Source of the DNA: Anaerolineae bacterium
GTDB lineage: Bacteria > Chloroflexota > Anaerolineae > Aggregatilineales > Phototrophicaceae
Assembly (NCBI GenBank): GCA_017303635.1
Contig: JAFLCG010000012.1
Span: forward strand, 1 to 64,000
Length of the DNA stretch: 64,000 bases
Reading direction: 5' to 3'
Part shown: one piece after another, positions 25,274-33,299 of the stretch
How positions within the stretch are numbered: the first letter of the stretch is position 1
How the letters are laid out: each line of letters opens with the position of its first letter
Notes under the pieces: model-generated
The model's database searches: none
The model's input: only the letters and a program-made list of their open reading frames with translations
Told to the model about the DNA's origin: nothing
Program-made: the position numbers and the translations under genes

Positions 25274-25530
25274 AGCAGCGATATCTCCCGAACCGTGACC
25301 GGCGCACAGACTACCTGTGCAATTGCACCTCGTATCTTCATACTAGCTTAACACGCTTTCAATTGGAACTTACGACTGATTGATGTGCCGTTGGAGATGG
25401 CATTAGGATGAGTGTTTATTCTGTACATCCGTCCTCTGCACAGTTTTTCAGAACTGTGTATACTCATGTTCGTAACCCTTCCACATCGGAGGTTGGGACG
25501 CTCTGGCGGCCCACGCAGGAGGAACGCGCA

Positions 25531-26589
25531 ATGACGTGGCGCAAAGCAGGCTTAACCATACTGGTGCTCTTGATCGTCATTCTCAGCATGACGATGGGCA
25601 GTATCCGGGCGCAAGATTTCGGTAGCAACTGGACGGGGGTCTTCTTCCCCAGCAATAATCTGAGTGGTTCGGGTGTGACCGTCACCGGGATTGCAGCGCT
25701 CAACTTTGACTGGGGTACCGGCGTGCCGATTGTGAACGGGGCACCGGTTGGCGGCATTGGCGCTGATAACTTCTCAGCCCGGTTCACCGGGACGCAGAAT
25801 ATCGCTGTGCCGGGCACCTATACCTTCACCGTTTCCTCGGATGATGGTGTGCGGGTGTACATCAACGGCGCGTTGCTGCTCGACCGTTTTGTACCGCGTG
25901 CCCGCACGACGGATACGTTCCAGACCACCCTCAACGCCGGGCCGGTGCTGATGGTTGTCGAATATTTTGAACAGATCGATCAGGCTTCGCTCTCCTTCTC
26001 CTGGAGCCTGTCCGGTGCGCCGGTCACGCCCGGCCCATCACCGACTCCTGGCCCGACTTCAACCCCGGCCCCGACTGGCCTGCCGCCTATTCCATCTGGC
26101 GCGCTGACGGGTACGGTCATCCGCGCCCCCGTTCTGAACGTGCGTGGCGGCCCATCGGCCTATGCTGACCGATTGGGTTCTGTCCTGCGTGGGCAAACCT
26201 ACGCGATTGTTGGGCGGGATGAAAATGCGCGTTGGTTCCTGCTGCAGCTCAGCGGCTATCAGGCCTGGGCCAGTGGCTACTATCTGTATATCAATGGCAA
26301 TGAATTTAATGCGCCCATTGTCAGCAGTTACTCACTCCAGGGCAATCCGCAGCAGTATTCCAGTGTGATCGCCACCTCGGAAGGCACGATCCGGCTGCGC
26401 CGCACGCCGAGTATCTACTCCGATATCATCGGGCGGATTACCTTCGGTGGAGCCGTGGCCGTCATCGGGCGTTCACCCAGCGGTGAGTGGTGGCAGGTCG
26501 TCTGGAAGGATACGGTGGGTTGGGTAGCGGCCTCGTGGTTTGAAATCCGCGAAGGTGATCTTTCCAGCGTGCCAGTCGTCCAGGGCTGA
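25531..26589 (+). CDS. Secreted PA14 domain protein with two SH3b domains
   Basis: A 352-residue secreted protein. A signal helix is at about residues 7-30. Residues 33-170 form a PA14 domain (YTFTVSSDDGVRVYINGALLLD), which binds carbohydrate. A Pro/Thr/Gly-rich linker follows, then an SH3b domain at about 195-255 (VLNVRGGPSAYADRLG) and a second at about 280-345 (TIRLRRTPSIYSDIIG). SH3b domains usually bind peptidoglycan or surface peptides. The start at 25531 follows AGGAGGAACG; a longer frame reaches 25408 but would put 41 residues before the signal. A hairpin terminator follows. Confidence 0.88.
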   Translation: MTWRKAGLTILVLLIVILSMTMGSIRAQDFGSNWTGVFFPSNNLSGSGVTVTGIAALNFDWGTGVPIVNGAPVGGIGADNFSARFTGTQNIAVPGTYTFTVSSDDGVRVYINGALLLDRFVPRARTTDTFQTTLNAGPVLMVVEYFEQIDQASLSFSWSLSGAPVTPGPSPTPGPTSTPAPTGLPPIPSGALTGTVIRAPVLNVRGGPSAYADRLGSVLRGQTYAIVGRDENARWFLLQLSGYQAWASGYYLYINGNEFNAPIVSSYSLQGNPQQYSSVIATSEGTIRLRRTPSIYSDIIGRITFGGAVAVIGRSPSGEWWQVVWKDTVGWVAASWFEIREGDLSSVPVVQG

Positions 26590-26617
26590 CCGACCCAAGT
26601 CTCCAGTTAGTCAATGG

Positions 26618-26648
26618 CGGGGTAGATGCATGTCATCTGCCCCGTTTT
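26618..26648 (+). terminator. Intrinsic terminator after the PA14-SH3b gene
   Basis: An 11-bp stem (CGGGGTAGATG with CATCTGCCCCG, one G-U pair) with a 5-base loop is followed by TTTTGATT, 29 bases after the stop. Confidence 0.8.
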
Positions 26649-26802
26649 GATTCCCCGGATGGATGGCACCATTAACCCATGATGATCTACAGCCGCATTC
26701 AGTTCCCCAGGTCGATAGGATGAATTGTATACAGTGGGTGTAACCAAATATATGGCCGTGCATCCAAAGAGGATAGACACCTACTATGAGGAGATTTGAT
26801 TT

Positions 26803-27234
26803 ATGAATCGGCGTATCGCGTTATTGATGGTTCCGGCGTTGCTGCTGGGAGCGGCGGGTCTGGCGATCATGTATTACCAGAGCACGCTGGCACCGGCGGC
26901 TGTGACATCCACGGTGAACGCGCTCCCGGCGGAAATATCCGTGGCGGAAGCCTCGCAGATGAAGGCGGATGGTGCTTTTATGCTGGATGTGCGTCAACCA
27001 GATGAATGGACTGCGGTGCATATGCCCGGCGCTAACCTGATCCCGCTCGATCAACTTACCAGCCGTCTGAGCGAAGTGCCGCAGGATATGCCGATTGTGG
27101 TGGTTTGCCGCAGTGGCAATCGCAGTGCCCAGGGGCGGGATCTGCTCCTGCAGGCGGGCTTCACCCAGGTGACCAGCATGGCGGGCGGCATGAACGACTG
27201 GGCCGCTAATGGCCTGCCGACTGAGTCGGGGTAG
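26803..27234 (+). CDS. Membrane-anchored or exported rhodanese-like sulfurtransferase
   Basis: A 143-residue protein with a signal or anchor helix at residues 6-28 and one rhodanese domain. The stretch FMLDVRQPDEWTAVHMPGA and the active-site loop CRSGNRS (Cys102) are complete, so it can carry a persulfide. The domain closes with MAGGMNDWAANGLP. It is a single-domain, outward-facing member whose partner is unknown. It is preceded by a fair ribosome site and is not in an obvious operon. Confidence 0.9.
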   Translation: MNRRIALLMVPALLLGAAGLAIMYYQSTLAPAAVTSTVNALPAEISVAEASQMKADGAFMLDVRQPDEWTAVHMPGANLIPLDQLTSRLSEVPQDMPIVVVCRSGNRSAQGRDLLLQAGFTQVTSMAGGMNDWAANGLPTESG

Positions 27235-27310
27235 ACCTTTGTTCTGTCATCAGCGTGGGTGGCTTATACTGGGTAGAGTGATCTTAAGCTCATTTCAGGA
27301 TTAAACCCCC

Positions 27311-28363
27311 ATGTCTGATGACAAACAGCAACTGCTTGACCAGCTTCAGTCTGTACTTTCCAGCGTGTTCGATCTCCAACGGAAAGCGACTTTTTCCGAA
27401 GTGGCGGATGCGCTGGCGAGCAGCACCAGCACCTTGAGCCAACTGCCCGATAAGATTGCGGGTATTCGCAAGCGGGGCTACGCCTTTGCCGCCTACCTGG
27501 AGCAGAAGACTGAGGTGTTGGAAAAACGCTGGCGCTTGACCAAAGGCGCGGTCGAACGGTCGATCCAGTCCGAGATGGATCGGGTCCGCCCTCTGATAGA
27601 GCAGGCGGCCCAGCGCGTTGATAATCTGGAAAAGCTGAAACATATCGCGCTCTCGCTCAAGAATGGGCTGCCGGATGCCGAACGTGAGGTGAAATCCGCA
27701 GAAGAAGCGCTGGCGGAAGCAGTACGCCGTCTCCAAAGCAGTTACTCGACCCTTCAAAGTGACATCAGCCAGACGGATAGCCAACTCTGGCGTATCAATT
27801 GGTTCCTCGACCAATTGGATGAAGCCAGCTTCAAACTGCTGGCAGGTGAGGCGCTGTTCCTGGCGGCTAAAGCCGAGTGGGTGGCGACGGGCAAGGGCGG
27901 TCAGGACCCGGATGGCATCCTCTACCTGACCGACCATCGGCTGATCTTTGAGCAAAAGGAAACCACCGGCAAAACCCTGGGCTTATTTGGCGGTAAGAAA
28001 GTGCAGGAAGTCGAGTGGGAGATTCCGCTGAATCAGGTCAACGGTGTGACGGCGGAGAATAAGGGCTTCTTCGGTGGGAAGGACATGCTCAACTTCACCT
28101 TCAAGGGTGGGGCCAAGTTCGACCGGGCGACGATTGAGGTCAAGGGCGAGGCTGACTGCAAGTTCTGGGCGGCGCAGATCGAACGTATGATTGCAGGCGG
28201 CGCGAACGATGAGCGGGCGATCAAGCCGGACGCCGAAACGTTGGAGGCTATTCGGAATGCCCCAACGGCTTGCCCGGTCTGTGCGGCGACGTTGCCCCAA
28301 CTGGTCGCCAACCAGCTGCAGATTGATTGTGCGTATTGCGGTGCAGTGATCCGAGTCGGGTAG
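27311..28363 (+). CDS. Coiled-coil protein with GRAM/PH-like domain and C-terminal zinc ribbon
   Basis: A 350-residue cytoplasmic protein of unknown function. Residues 1-165 are helical and probably coiled (KLKHIALSLKNGLPDAEREVK). Residues 175-300 contain a beta-rich part, ILYLTDHRLIFEQKETTGK and GLFGGKKVQEVEWEIPL, which resembles GRAM/PH-like (YcxB or bPH) domains with the 'LYLTDRRLIF' pattern. The C-terminus has CPVC at about 318 and CAYC at about 342, a zinc ribbon. This plan suggests a scaffold that binds membrane lipid or protein. It precedes a rhomboid protease gene, and the two are separated by a hairpin. Confidence 0.7.
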   Translation: MSDDKQQLLDQLQSVLSSVFDLQRKATFSEVADALASSTSTLSQLPDKIAGIRKRGYAFAAYLEQKTEVLEKRWRLTKGAVERSIQSEMDRVRPLIEQAAQRVDNLEKLKHIALSLKNGLPDAEREVKSAEEALAEAVRRLQSSYSTLQSDISQTDSQLWRINWFLDQLDEASFKLLAGEALFLAAKAEWVATGKGGQDPDGILYLTDHRLIFEQKETTGKTLGLFGGKKVQEVEWEIPLNQVNGVTAENKGFFGGKDMLNFTFKGGAKFDRATIEVKGEADCKFWAAQIERMIAGGANDERAIKPDAETLEAIRNAPTACPVCAATLPQLVANQLQIDCAYCGAVIRVG

Positions 28364-28396
28364 GACTGAACCGCCAAAATCCGTGATGGATTGCCG

Positions 28397-28430
28397 ATAA
28401 CACAGGGCGCATTATTGCGTCCTGTGTTAT
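28397..28430 (+). terminator. Hairpin between the coiled-coil gene and the rhomboid gene
   Basis: A 15-bp stem (ATAACACAGGGCGCA with TGCGTCCTGTGTTAT, one mismatch) with a 4-base TTAT loop. The following bases, GAATAACTATTTTGCG, give only a short U-run. Confidence 0.7.
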
Positions 28431-28508
28431 GAATAACTATTTTGCGCCCTCCCCGGTAAGCTGGGTAAAATGCCCTTAGACTCGCACGCTCACCGGAGGA
28501 GACCGCTT

Positions 28509-29231
28509 ATGCTGCCCCTGAGTGACATCAACCCGACTCGCCGTACTCCCATCCTGACTTATATCCTGATCGCCATTAATGTGGTGGTCTTTCTCATTCA
28601 GTTGAGCTATTCGCCGCGTCAGTTGCAGTTGACCTTCCTCAATCAAGCCATTGTGCCGTTGGAGATGACCCGGATCGGTTGGTTCGCACCGGAATCCCTT
28701 CTGGATATCATTCGGGCCATGTTCTTCCATGGCGGTTGGCTGCACATCGGCAGCAATATGCTCTACCTGTGGATCTTCGGCGATAACATCGAAGACCGCT
28801 TCGGCAGAGTGCTGTATCTGCTGCTGTACTTCCTCAGCGGATTCGCGGCGGCCTACCTGCAAATCATCATCGACCCACAATCACCGATTCCGATGGTCGG
28901 TGCCAGCGGGTCGATAGCCGGGGTGCTGGGTGCCTACCTGGTGCTGTTCCCTGGTGTGCGCGTGCGCGGATTACTCATCCTTGGCATTTTCACGCGGATT
29001 GCGGAGTTCCCGGCAGCCCTCGTGTTGGGCTTCTGGTTTGTGACCCAGTTGTTCAGTGGGTTTGGCTCGCTCGGTGCGGCCTCAGCAACCGGCGGGGTCG
29101 CCTTCTTCGCACATATCGGGGGTTTTGTGGCCGGGGTCATCACCGCCTTGCTGCTGGCGTGGGCCGTGCCGCAGCCACCTATCCCGCAGCGCTATGACAT
29201 GCTCTACGAACGCTATGGGCGCAACCGCTGA
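28509..29231 (+). CDS. Rhomboid family intramembrane serine protease
   Basis: A 240-residue, six-helix membrane protein. The catalytic Ser is in GASGSIAGVLGAY (Ser133), the His in FFAHIGGFVAG (about 202), and the early HGGWLHIGSNMLYLWIFG with Asn is complete. It would cut substrates within the membrane. The start at 28509 follows GGAGGAG about 9 bases upstream; the longer frame from 28470 lacks support. There is no substrate candidate next to it. The N-terminus faces the cytoplasm in this class. Confidence 0.93.
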   Translation: MLPLSDINPTRRTPILTYILIAINVVVFLIQLSYSPRQLQLTFLNQAIVPLEMTRIGWFAPESLLDIIRAMFFHGGWLHIGSNMLYLWIFGDNIEDRFGRVLYLLLYFLSGFAAAYLQIIIDPQSPIPMVGASGSIAGVLGAYLVLFPGVRVRGLLILGIFTRIAEFPAALVLGFWFVTQLFSGFGSLGAASATGGVAFFAHIGGFVAGVITALLLAWAVPQPPIPQRYDMLYERYGRNR

Positions 29232-29313
29232 TTGGCCTTAAGGTGCTACCTTGTGTTATCAAAAGATGATATGATGATTTCATCCTTAATCTAATGATAA
29301 CAAAGAGGAGGCC

Positions 29314-29613
29314 ATGCACGCCCCGACCACCCGCCTGTTGAGCGCTGCTCAGCAGACCCAGTACACCCATTTGATACACCAACTCCGCAAAGCCGTGCAG
29401 GAAACCCAGCGGTTCAGCAATGGCTTTGCGGTGCGCTTGCCGCTGCCGCTGCTTTCATTGGCGGCGTCGCTGATCGCCCTCGAACACCGCTGCCACCCCT
29501 TCTTCGATCTGCACCTGGATGTGACTGCCGGGGATGACCTTTGGTTGCGCGTGACGGTGCCGGACGGCGTTCAGGTAGAACCCCTGCGCGACTCCTTCCC
29601 ACCGCTGATGTAG
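29314..29613 (+). CDS. Small protein with conserved HRCHPF and LWLRV motifs, function unknown
   Basis: A 99-residue protein with strong GAGGAGG eight bases before the ATG. The phrases EHRCHPFFDLHLDV and LWLRVTVPDGVQ match a small family often seen beside metal-responsive regulators, whose members read ERxCCPFxxFxL and LWLRLTGPEG. The first Cys of the usual CCP is His-flanked here. It may bind a metal or thiol. No regulator gene is beside it in this window. The family identification is from memory and could be wrong. Confidence 0.6.
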   Translation: MHAPTTRLLSAAQQTQYTHLIHQLRKAVQETQRFSNGFAVRLPLPLLSLAASLIALEHRCHPFFDLHLDVTAGDDLWLRVTVPDGVQVEPLRDSFPPLM

Positions 29614-29680
29614 ACGGCCCGACCGAGCACAAGATCAGCAACTACTAGCACAGCTTAGCGCAAATACGCAATCAGTTCTT

Positions 29681-29732
29681 TAGCCCCTCTCCCTGCCGTC
29701 TGCGGCAATGGGAGAGGGGTTGGGGTGAGGGC
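29681..29732. repeat. Dispersed hairpin repeat, CCCCTCTCCC type
   Basis: Arms CCCCTCTCCCTGCCG and CGGCAATGGGAGAGGGG enclose a short loop, followed by TTGGGGTGAGG. The same sequence family recurs at 33.0-33.3, 54.6-55.8 and 59.2-59.4 kb. Confidence 0.75.
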
Positions 29733-29769
29733 GTCTTGCTTACGCATTTATGCCACTTTGTCCTGGCTC

Positions 29770-29799
29770 AAGGGCGCAATCCATTGCGCCCTTTTGTTT
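29770..29799 (+). terminator. Intrinsic terminator
   Basis: A perfect 10-bp stem AAGGGCGCAA with its complement around TCCA, followed by TTGTTTG. It ends the small gene at 29314 before the paralogue pair. Confidence 0.85.
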
Positions 29800-29864
29800 G
29801 CTCCCCCAAAAAGAGCCTGTTCGCAGTAGACTGAATACAACCGTAGATCGAAGGGCGGTGCAGG

Positions 29865-30494
29865 ATGACCGAGAAGCGTAAACGCAAACCCGACGAACTG
29901 TTGATGGACAGCCTCGGCTTTGATGAGGACGATCTAGCCGCCAATCGCGCCGGACGACTGGGAGCCAGTCAACAATCGCGGCTCCAGCGGATGCAGAAGA
30001 CGGCTACCACCGATAGCACGATGGGCATAATCGCCGGAGTTGGCGTCCTGCTACTGGGACTTGTTTTCTTGGTGCCCATCTTGCAAACGTCTATTGCCTG
30101 TGTGCTGCTTGGGATTGTTCCAGTAGCAATTGCTGCATTCATCTTTGGGCAAGCACGACGGAGTCAGCGGGTGGCACGAACAGATATGCTCGACTTGCAA
30201 AATCAGATAGTTGAACGCATCGAAGGCCTCGTTTCTCTGGATGTGCGTGAACGAGGTGGCACCACCGCATATGCTGTGCGCCTCGAAGGATGGGAGTGGA
30301 TTGTGAACCGCGAGGTCTTCCTCGCCTTCAAGAATGGCGACCCCTATGCACTGTACTACACGCTGCACTCCAATATGTTGCTGGCCGCCGAGTGGCTCCG
30401 CGAACCGCCGCCGGGGATGGATCAACCGGCGGACTCCGATGAAGCTGAATGGGCTGATACACAGGCAAAACCGAAACGCGGCAGCATGGGGTGA
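29865..30494 (+). CDS. Membrane protein of a tandem paralogue pair, first copy
   Basis: A 209-residue protein of unknown function. It opens with a highly charged, conserved start (KRKPDELLMDSLGFDEDDL at residues 6-24), then two membrane segments at about 50-70 and 75-95, then a cytoplasmic region with strong conservation in the neighbour (FLAFKNGDPYALYY and AAEWLREPPPGMD). The tail is acidic. The ribosome site is within GGGCGGTGCAGG, which is also repeated before the second copy. The layout (conserved ends, diverged middle) mirrors the paralogue family at 6.8-9.3 kb, although the sequences are not similar. Confidence 0.75.
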   Translation: MTEKRKRKPDELLMDSLGFDEDDLAANRAGRLGASQQSRLQRMQKTATTDSTMGIIAGVGVLLLGLVFLVPILQTSIACVLLGIVPVAIAAFIFGQARRSQRVARTDMLDLQNQIVERIEGLVSLDVRERGGTTAYAVRLEGWEWIVNREVFLAFKNGDPYALYYTLHSNMLLAAEWLREPPPGMDQPADSDEAEWADTQAKPKRGSMG

Positions 30495-30515
30495 TAGATC
30501 AAACGGTGGTGCCGG

Positions 30516-31163
30516 ATGACCGAGAAGTACAAACGAAAACCCGACCAACTGCTGATGGACACTATCGGCTTTGACGAGGACGATCTGGAAGCCAACCATG
30601 CCGGGAAGATGGGGCCGAATCAGGTAACGACATTGAAACAGGCGCAACGCCGGGTACAGGTCAATGTTTTTTTGATAGCATTGATGATCGTCGTTGTCAG
30701 TGTGTTGGGCTTAGTTCCGGTGCTTGTAGGTATATTCACGTCATCACTGGCATTGTTATGTGGGTCGTCGATTTTCATCGTCTGGACGGCTTTCTTTCCT
30801 ACAGCATTGCATCGCTTTCGCCTGGCAGATGCATACCGTATGGACTCGCTTTCCGGCGATATTGAGCGCATCGAAGGGCGGATATCACTGGATGTGCAAG
30901 CCCGAAATAATAAAAGTGGACCAGGCTCTGTCGCATTCACAGTGCGCCTGGAAGGGCGTAAGTTGATTGTGACCCGCGAGGTCTTCCTGGCCTTCAAGAA
31001 CGGCGACCCCTATGCACTCTATTACGGGCCACGCTCTGGCGTGGTGCTGGCTGCCGAGTGGCTCCGCGAGCCATCGCCGGGCATGGATATTCCAGCCGCT
31101 GATGAAGATAAAGAATGGGTGGACATGCAGGAGAAACCCAAACATGGTGGCCTGAGCCGGTAG
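30516..31163 (+). CDS. Membrane protein of a tandem paralogue pair, second copy
   Basis: A 215-residue protein of unknown function, 21 bases after its paralogue. It shares the conserved start (KRKPDQLLMDTIGFDEDDL), two membrane segments (about 50-72 and 75-95), and the C-terminal block REVFLAFKNGDPYALYY and LAAEWLREPSPGMD. The membrane part is almost unrelated between copies, while the flanks are nearly identical, so conversion or selection acts on the flanks. No enzyme motif is visible. It may bind a common protein through its termini. Confidence 0.75.
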   Translation: MTEKYKRKPDQLLMDTIGFDEDDLEANHAGKMGPNQVTTLKQAQRRVQVNVFLIALMIVVVSVLGLVPVLVGIFTSSLALLCGSSIFIVWTAFFPTALHRFRLADAYRMDSLSGDIERIEGRISLDVQARNNKSGPGSVAFTVRLEGRKLIVTREVFLAFKNGDPYALYYGPRSGVVLAAEWLREPSPGMDIPAADEDKEWVDMQEKPKHGGLSR

Positions 31164-31167
31164 CCGC

Positions 31168-31563
31168 CTACCATGTTGTCAGATCGAGACCATCCACCTC
31201 GTTGAAGTGGGCATCACGGCTAATCAGGGTCAAGCCATGTTGCAGGGCGGTCGCCGCAATCCAGATGTCATTTTCCGGGATGGGACGGCCTTTGCGCTTA
31301 AGCGATTGCTTGATCTGTCCGTAGTAATCGCCAGTGATCGCATCGCAGTCGATAATGGTGATGTTAGATGACGCAATAAAACCGCGTAGCTCGCGTAAAT
31401 TGTCATTGACACGCGATGACTTGTAAGCACCAAAAAACATCTAGCCAATTGTTATGCTGGCGACATACACCGAAAGGCCTTGCAATCGGTTTAACACGGT
31501 ATGTTCACTTTTGAGATACGCAATCACCATGACCGTATCCAACAAGACACTATGCCCAGCCAT
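31168..31563 (-). pseudogene. VapC-like PIN-domain toxin interrupted by one in-frame TAG
   Basis: A single frame from the ATG at 31563 encodes VLLDTVMVIAYLKSEHTVL, the first PIN strand with its Asp, then VYVASITIG, a TAG at 31441-31443, and MFFGAYKSSRVNDNL on to NDIWIAATAL and DAHFNEVDGL. The TAG falls where the family has the second acidic residue (usual GEL or GEI), so a GAG to TAG change removed a catalytic Glu. The rest, including the ENDIWIAA acidic residue, is intact. The start overlaps the antitoxin gene by 14 bases, typical for such pairs. The 31438-31440 ATG could restart translation but would lack the first half of the active site. Confidence 0.8.
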
Positions 31564-31795
31564 CCCAGTCAATCCTCTCACAATCTTCCTCAATAGCCTG
31601 CATCATCTCATCAAGTCCACCTTGAGGGAATCTGAACTGACCTGCCAGTTCGACAAGCCGCTCCCCCGGCGTACCCGGCGGCAGCGTAGATCCCTGCTGC
31701 ATCTGGCGAGCGTAATCCAGCAGCTTCTCCTGCTGCACAGGTGTCAGGTGATTCAGTTCGTCTAGCAGGCGGTCGCGCACGCTATCGATCGTCAT
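31550..31795 (-). CDS. Antitoxin-like protein partnered with the PIN-domain gene
   Basis: An 81-residue protein with a helical N-terminal part (TIDSVRDRLLDELNHLTPVQQEKLLDYARQM) and a C-terminal acidic end that could wrap a toxin. It is in the usual upstream place of a VapBC pair and overlaps the toxin start. The start at 31795 follows AAGAGG six bases upstream; a longer frame to 31816 is not favoured. It resembles small DUF2281-type antitoxins rather than AbrB or ribbon-helix-helix proteins. With the toxin broken, it may be a leftover or an orphan immunity gene. Confidence 0.7.
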   Translation of the reverse strand: MTIDSVRDRLLDELNHLTPVQQEKLLDYARQMQQGSTLPPGTPGERLVELAGQFRFPQGGLDEMMQAIEEDCERIDWDGWA

Positions 31796-31989
31796 AGTGA
31801 CCTCTTTTCCCAGCACGGTCAGTTACGGAAATTATAGCATGGGCGACAGGGTTCTCTGCTGCACCGGGTAAACTATGAAGTCCTGTACTGGTTGGTGTGG
31901 CATACTTATGCGATTGCATCTTGCATTCCATTGTCTGGTTCCCCAACCTTAACAAGATAGGGCCATAACAGGGAGATGGGGATTTGACG

Positions 31990-33009
31990 ATGGATGTTGA
32001 GCAAATCATCGCGGCGCAGGAGCAGCCGTTTTCTGGGGTGGTGCTGGTGCGGCGGGGCGGCGAGGTCACCCATGCCAAAGGATACGGATTAGCCCACCGC
32101 GCCGAGGAAATCCCCAACCGGATCGATACCCGCTTTGGGACGGCCTCCGGCACCAAGACCTTCACGGCAACAGCGGTTTGCCAACTGGCGGACGCGGGCA
32201 AGATTGATCTAAACGCGCCCATCAGCGAATACATCCGGGAAGGGCTGCCCAGCTATGACCCGACTGTGACCGTGCATCAACTGCTCTCACACACGTCGGG
32301 CATTGCCGATTACCTGGATGATGACCTGAGCGACGCGGACTATGCGGCCTTGTTCACGAAATATCCGGTCTATACGCTGCGGGGACCAACCGACTATCTG
32401 CCCATGTTCCCTGACGGGATGGCCTTCAAACCGGGTGAACGCTTTGCCTACAACAATGGCGCGTACATCCTGCTGGCGCTGCTGGTGGAGATCCAAAGCG
32501 GAGTGCCCTATGCGAAGTATGTCGAAGAACAGGTCTTCGCCAGAGCCGGCATGACCGACTCGGGCTTTTTCGAGTCCGATCAGTTACCGGCGCGGACGGC
32601 GCTGGGCTACCTGCCGGACAATGGCGACGGCATCGGTCGCACCAATGTGTTTCTGCTGCCGATCCGCGGTGGGGGCGATGGCGGGGCTTATGTCACGGCC
32701 CCAGACATGAGCCGGTTCTGGGATGCTCTCCATCGTGACCAGTTGATGAGCAAGCCGATGCGCGAGCGAATGTTGAGCATCCAGGCCACTGACGCGGATG
32801 ATCCCACGGATAGCTACGGCTACGGCCTGTGGATCACGACCGATACGGCGGGGCAAATCATCCGCTACGGCGCGATTGGAGCGGATCAAGGAGTGGCATT
32901 TTCCTCCGTCGTGCTGCCGCAGTACGACAGTCTGGTGACGGTCATCAGCAACACCCAGGGGCCAACCTGGTCGCTTGCCCGCGATCTTCGCACAGCCATT
33001 ACCGGATGA
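31990..33009 (+). CDS. Beta-lactamase-related serine hydrolase, class C fold
   Basis: A 339-residue protein with the two key motifs of the class C/esterase-EstB group: Ser-x-x-Lys in TASGTKTFTATAV and Tyr-x-Asn in FAYNNGAY. The loop HTSGIADYL is the family's LLSHTSG. There is no signal peptide, so it is likely a cytoplasmic esterase or peptidase rather than an antibiotic-resistance enzyme. The start at 31990 (ATG) follows GGGAGATGGGG; a TTG at 31984 is an alternative two codons longer. It stands apart, facing the converging TIR kinase gene. Confidence 0.9.
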   Translation: MDVEQIIAAQEQPFSGVVLVRRGGEVTHAKGYGLAHRAEEIPNRIDTRFGTASGTKTFTATAVCQLADAGKIDLNAPISEYIREGLPSYDPTVTVHQLLSHTSGIADYLDDDLSDADYAALFTKYPVYTLRGPTDYLPMFPDGMAFKPGERFAYNNGAYILLALLVEIQSGVPYAKYVEEQVFARAGMTDSGFFESDQLPARTALGYLPDNGDGIGRTNVFLLPIRGGGDGGAYVTAPDMSRFWDALHRDQLMSKPMRERMLSIQATDADDPTDSYGYGLWITTDTAGQIIRYGAIGADQGVAFSSVVLPQYDSLVTVISNTQGPTWSLARDLRTAITG

Positions 33010-33022
33010 AGGTGGCTCTTGT

Positions 33023-33299
33023 TCCCCTCTCCCAGTGTCTGCCGAAGGCAGAGTGTGTGGGAGAGGGGGTGGGGGTTTTCAAGGAAAGGTTTTTTCGTAG
33101 GGACGCCATTTATGGCGTCCGATACGTATCAAACACGGTGAAATTGCTCCGAAAAGCCCCTCTCCAGCGACCCGATTCTCAGATAGCGTTAGCTTTCCAG
33201 CGGTGTAAGGGTCGCGTAAGGAGAGGGGTTGGGGTGAGGTTCCCTCTTTGCGCCTGCCCCACGAAAAACCTACCCTTGAAAAGGGGCTAGGGGTGAGGG
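33023..33299. repeat. Cluster of dispersed hairpin repeats between two converging genes
   Basis: Three or four units lie between the hydrolase and TIR kinase genes: CCCCTCTCCC with GGGAGAGGGGG at about 33024-33075, a GTAGGGACGCC/GGCGTCC palindrome at 33097-33120, a longer CCCCTCTCC...GGAGAGGGG at about 33158-33236, and GGGGCTAGGGGTGAGGG at about 33283-33299, which touches the stop codon of the kinase gene. Confidence 0.75.
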
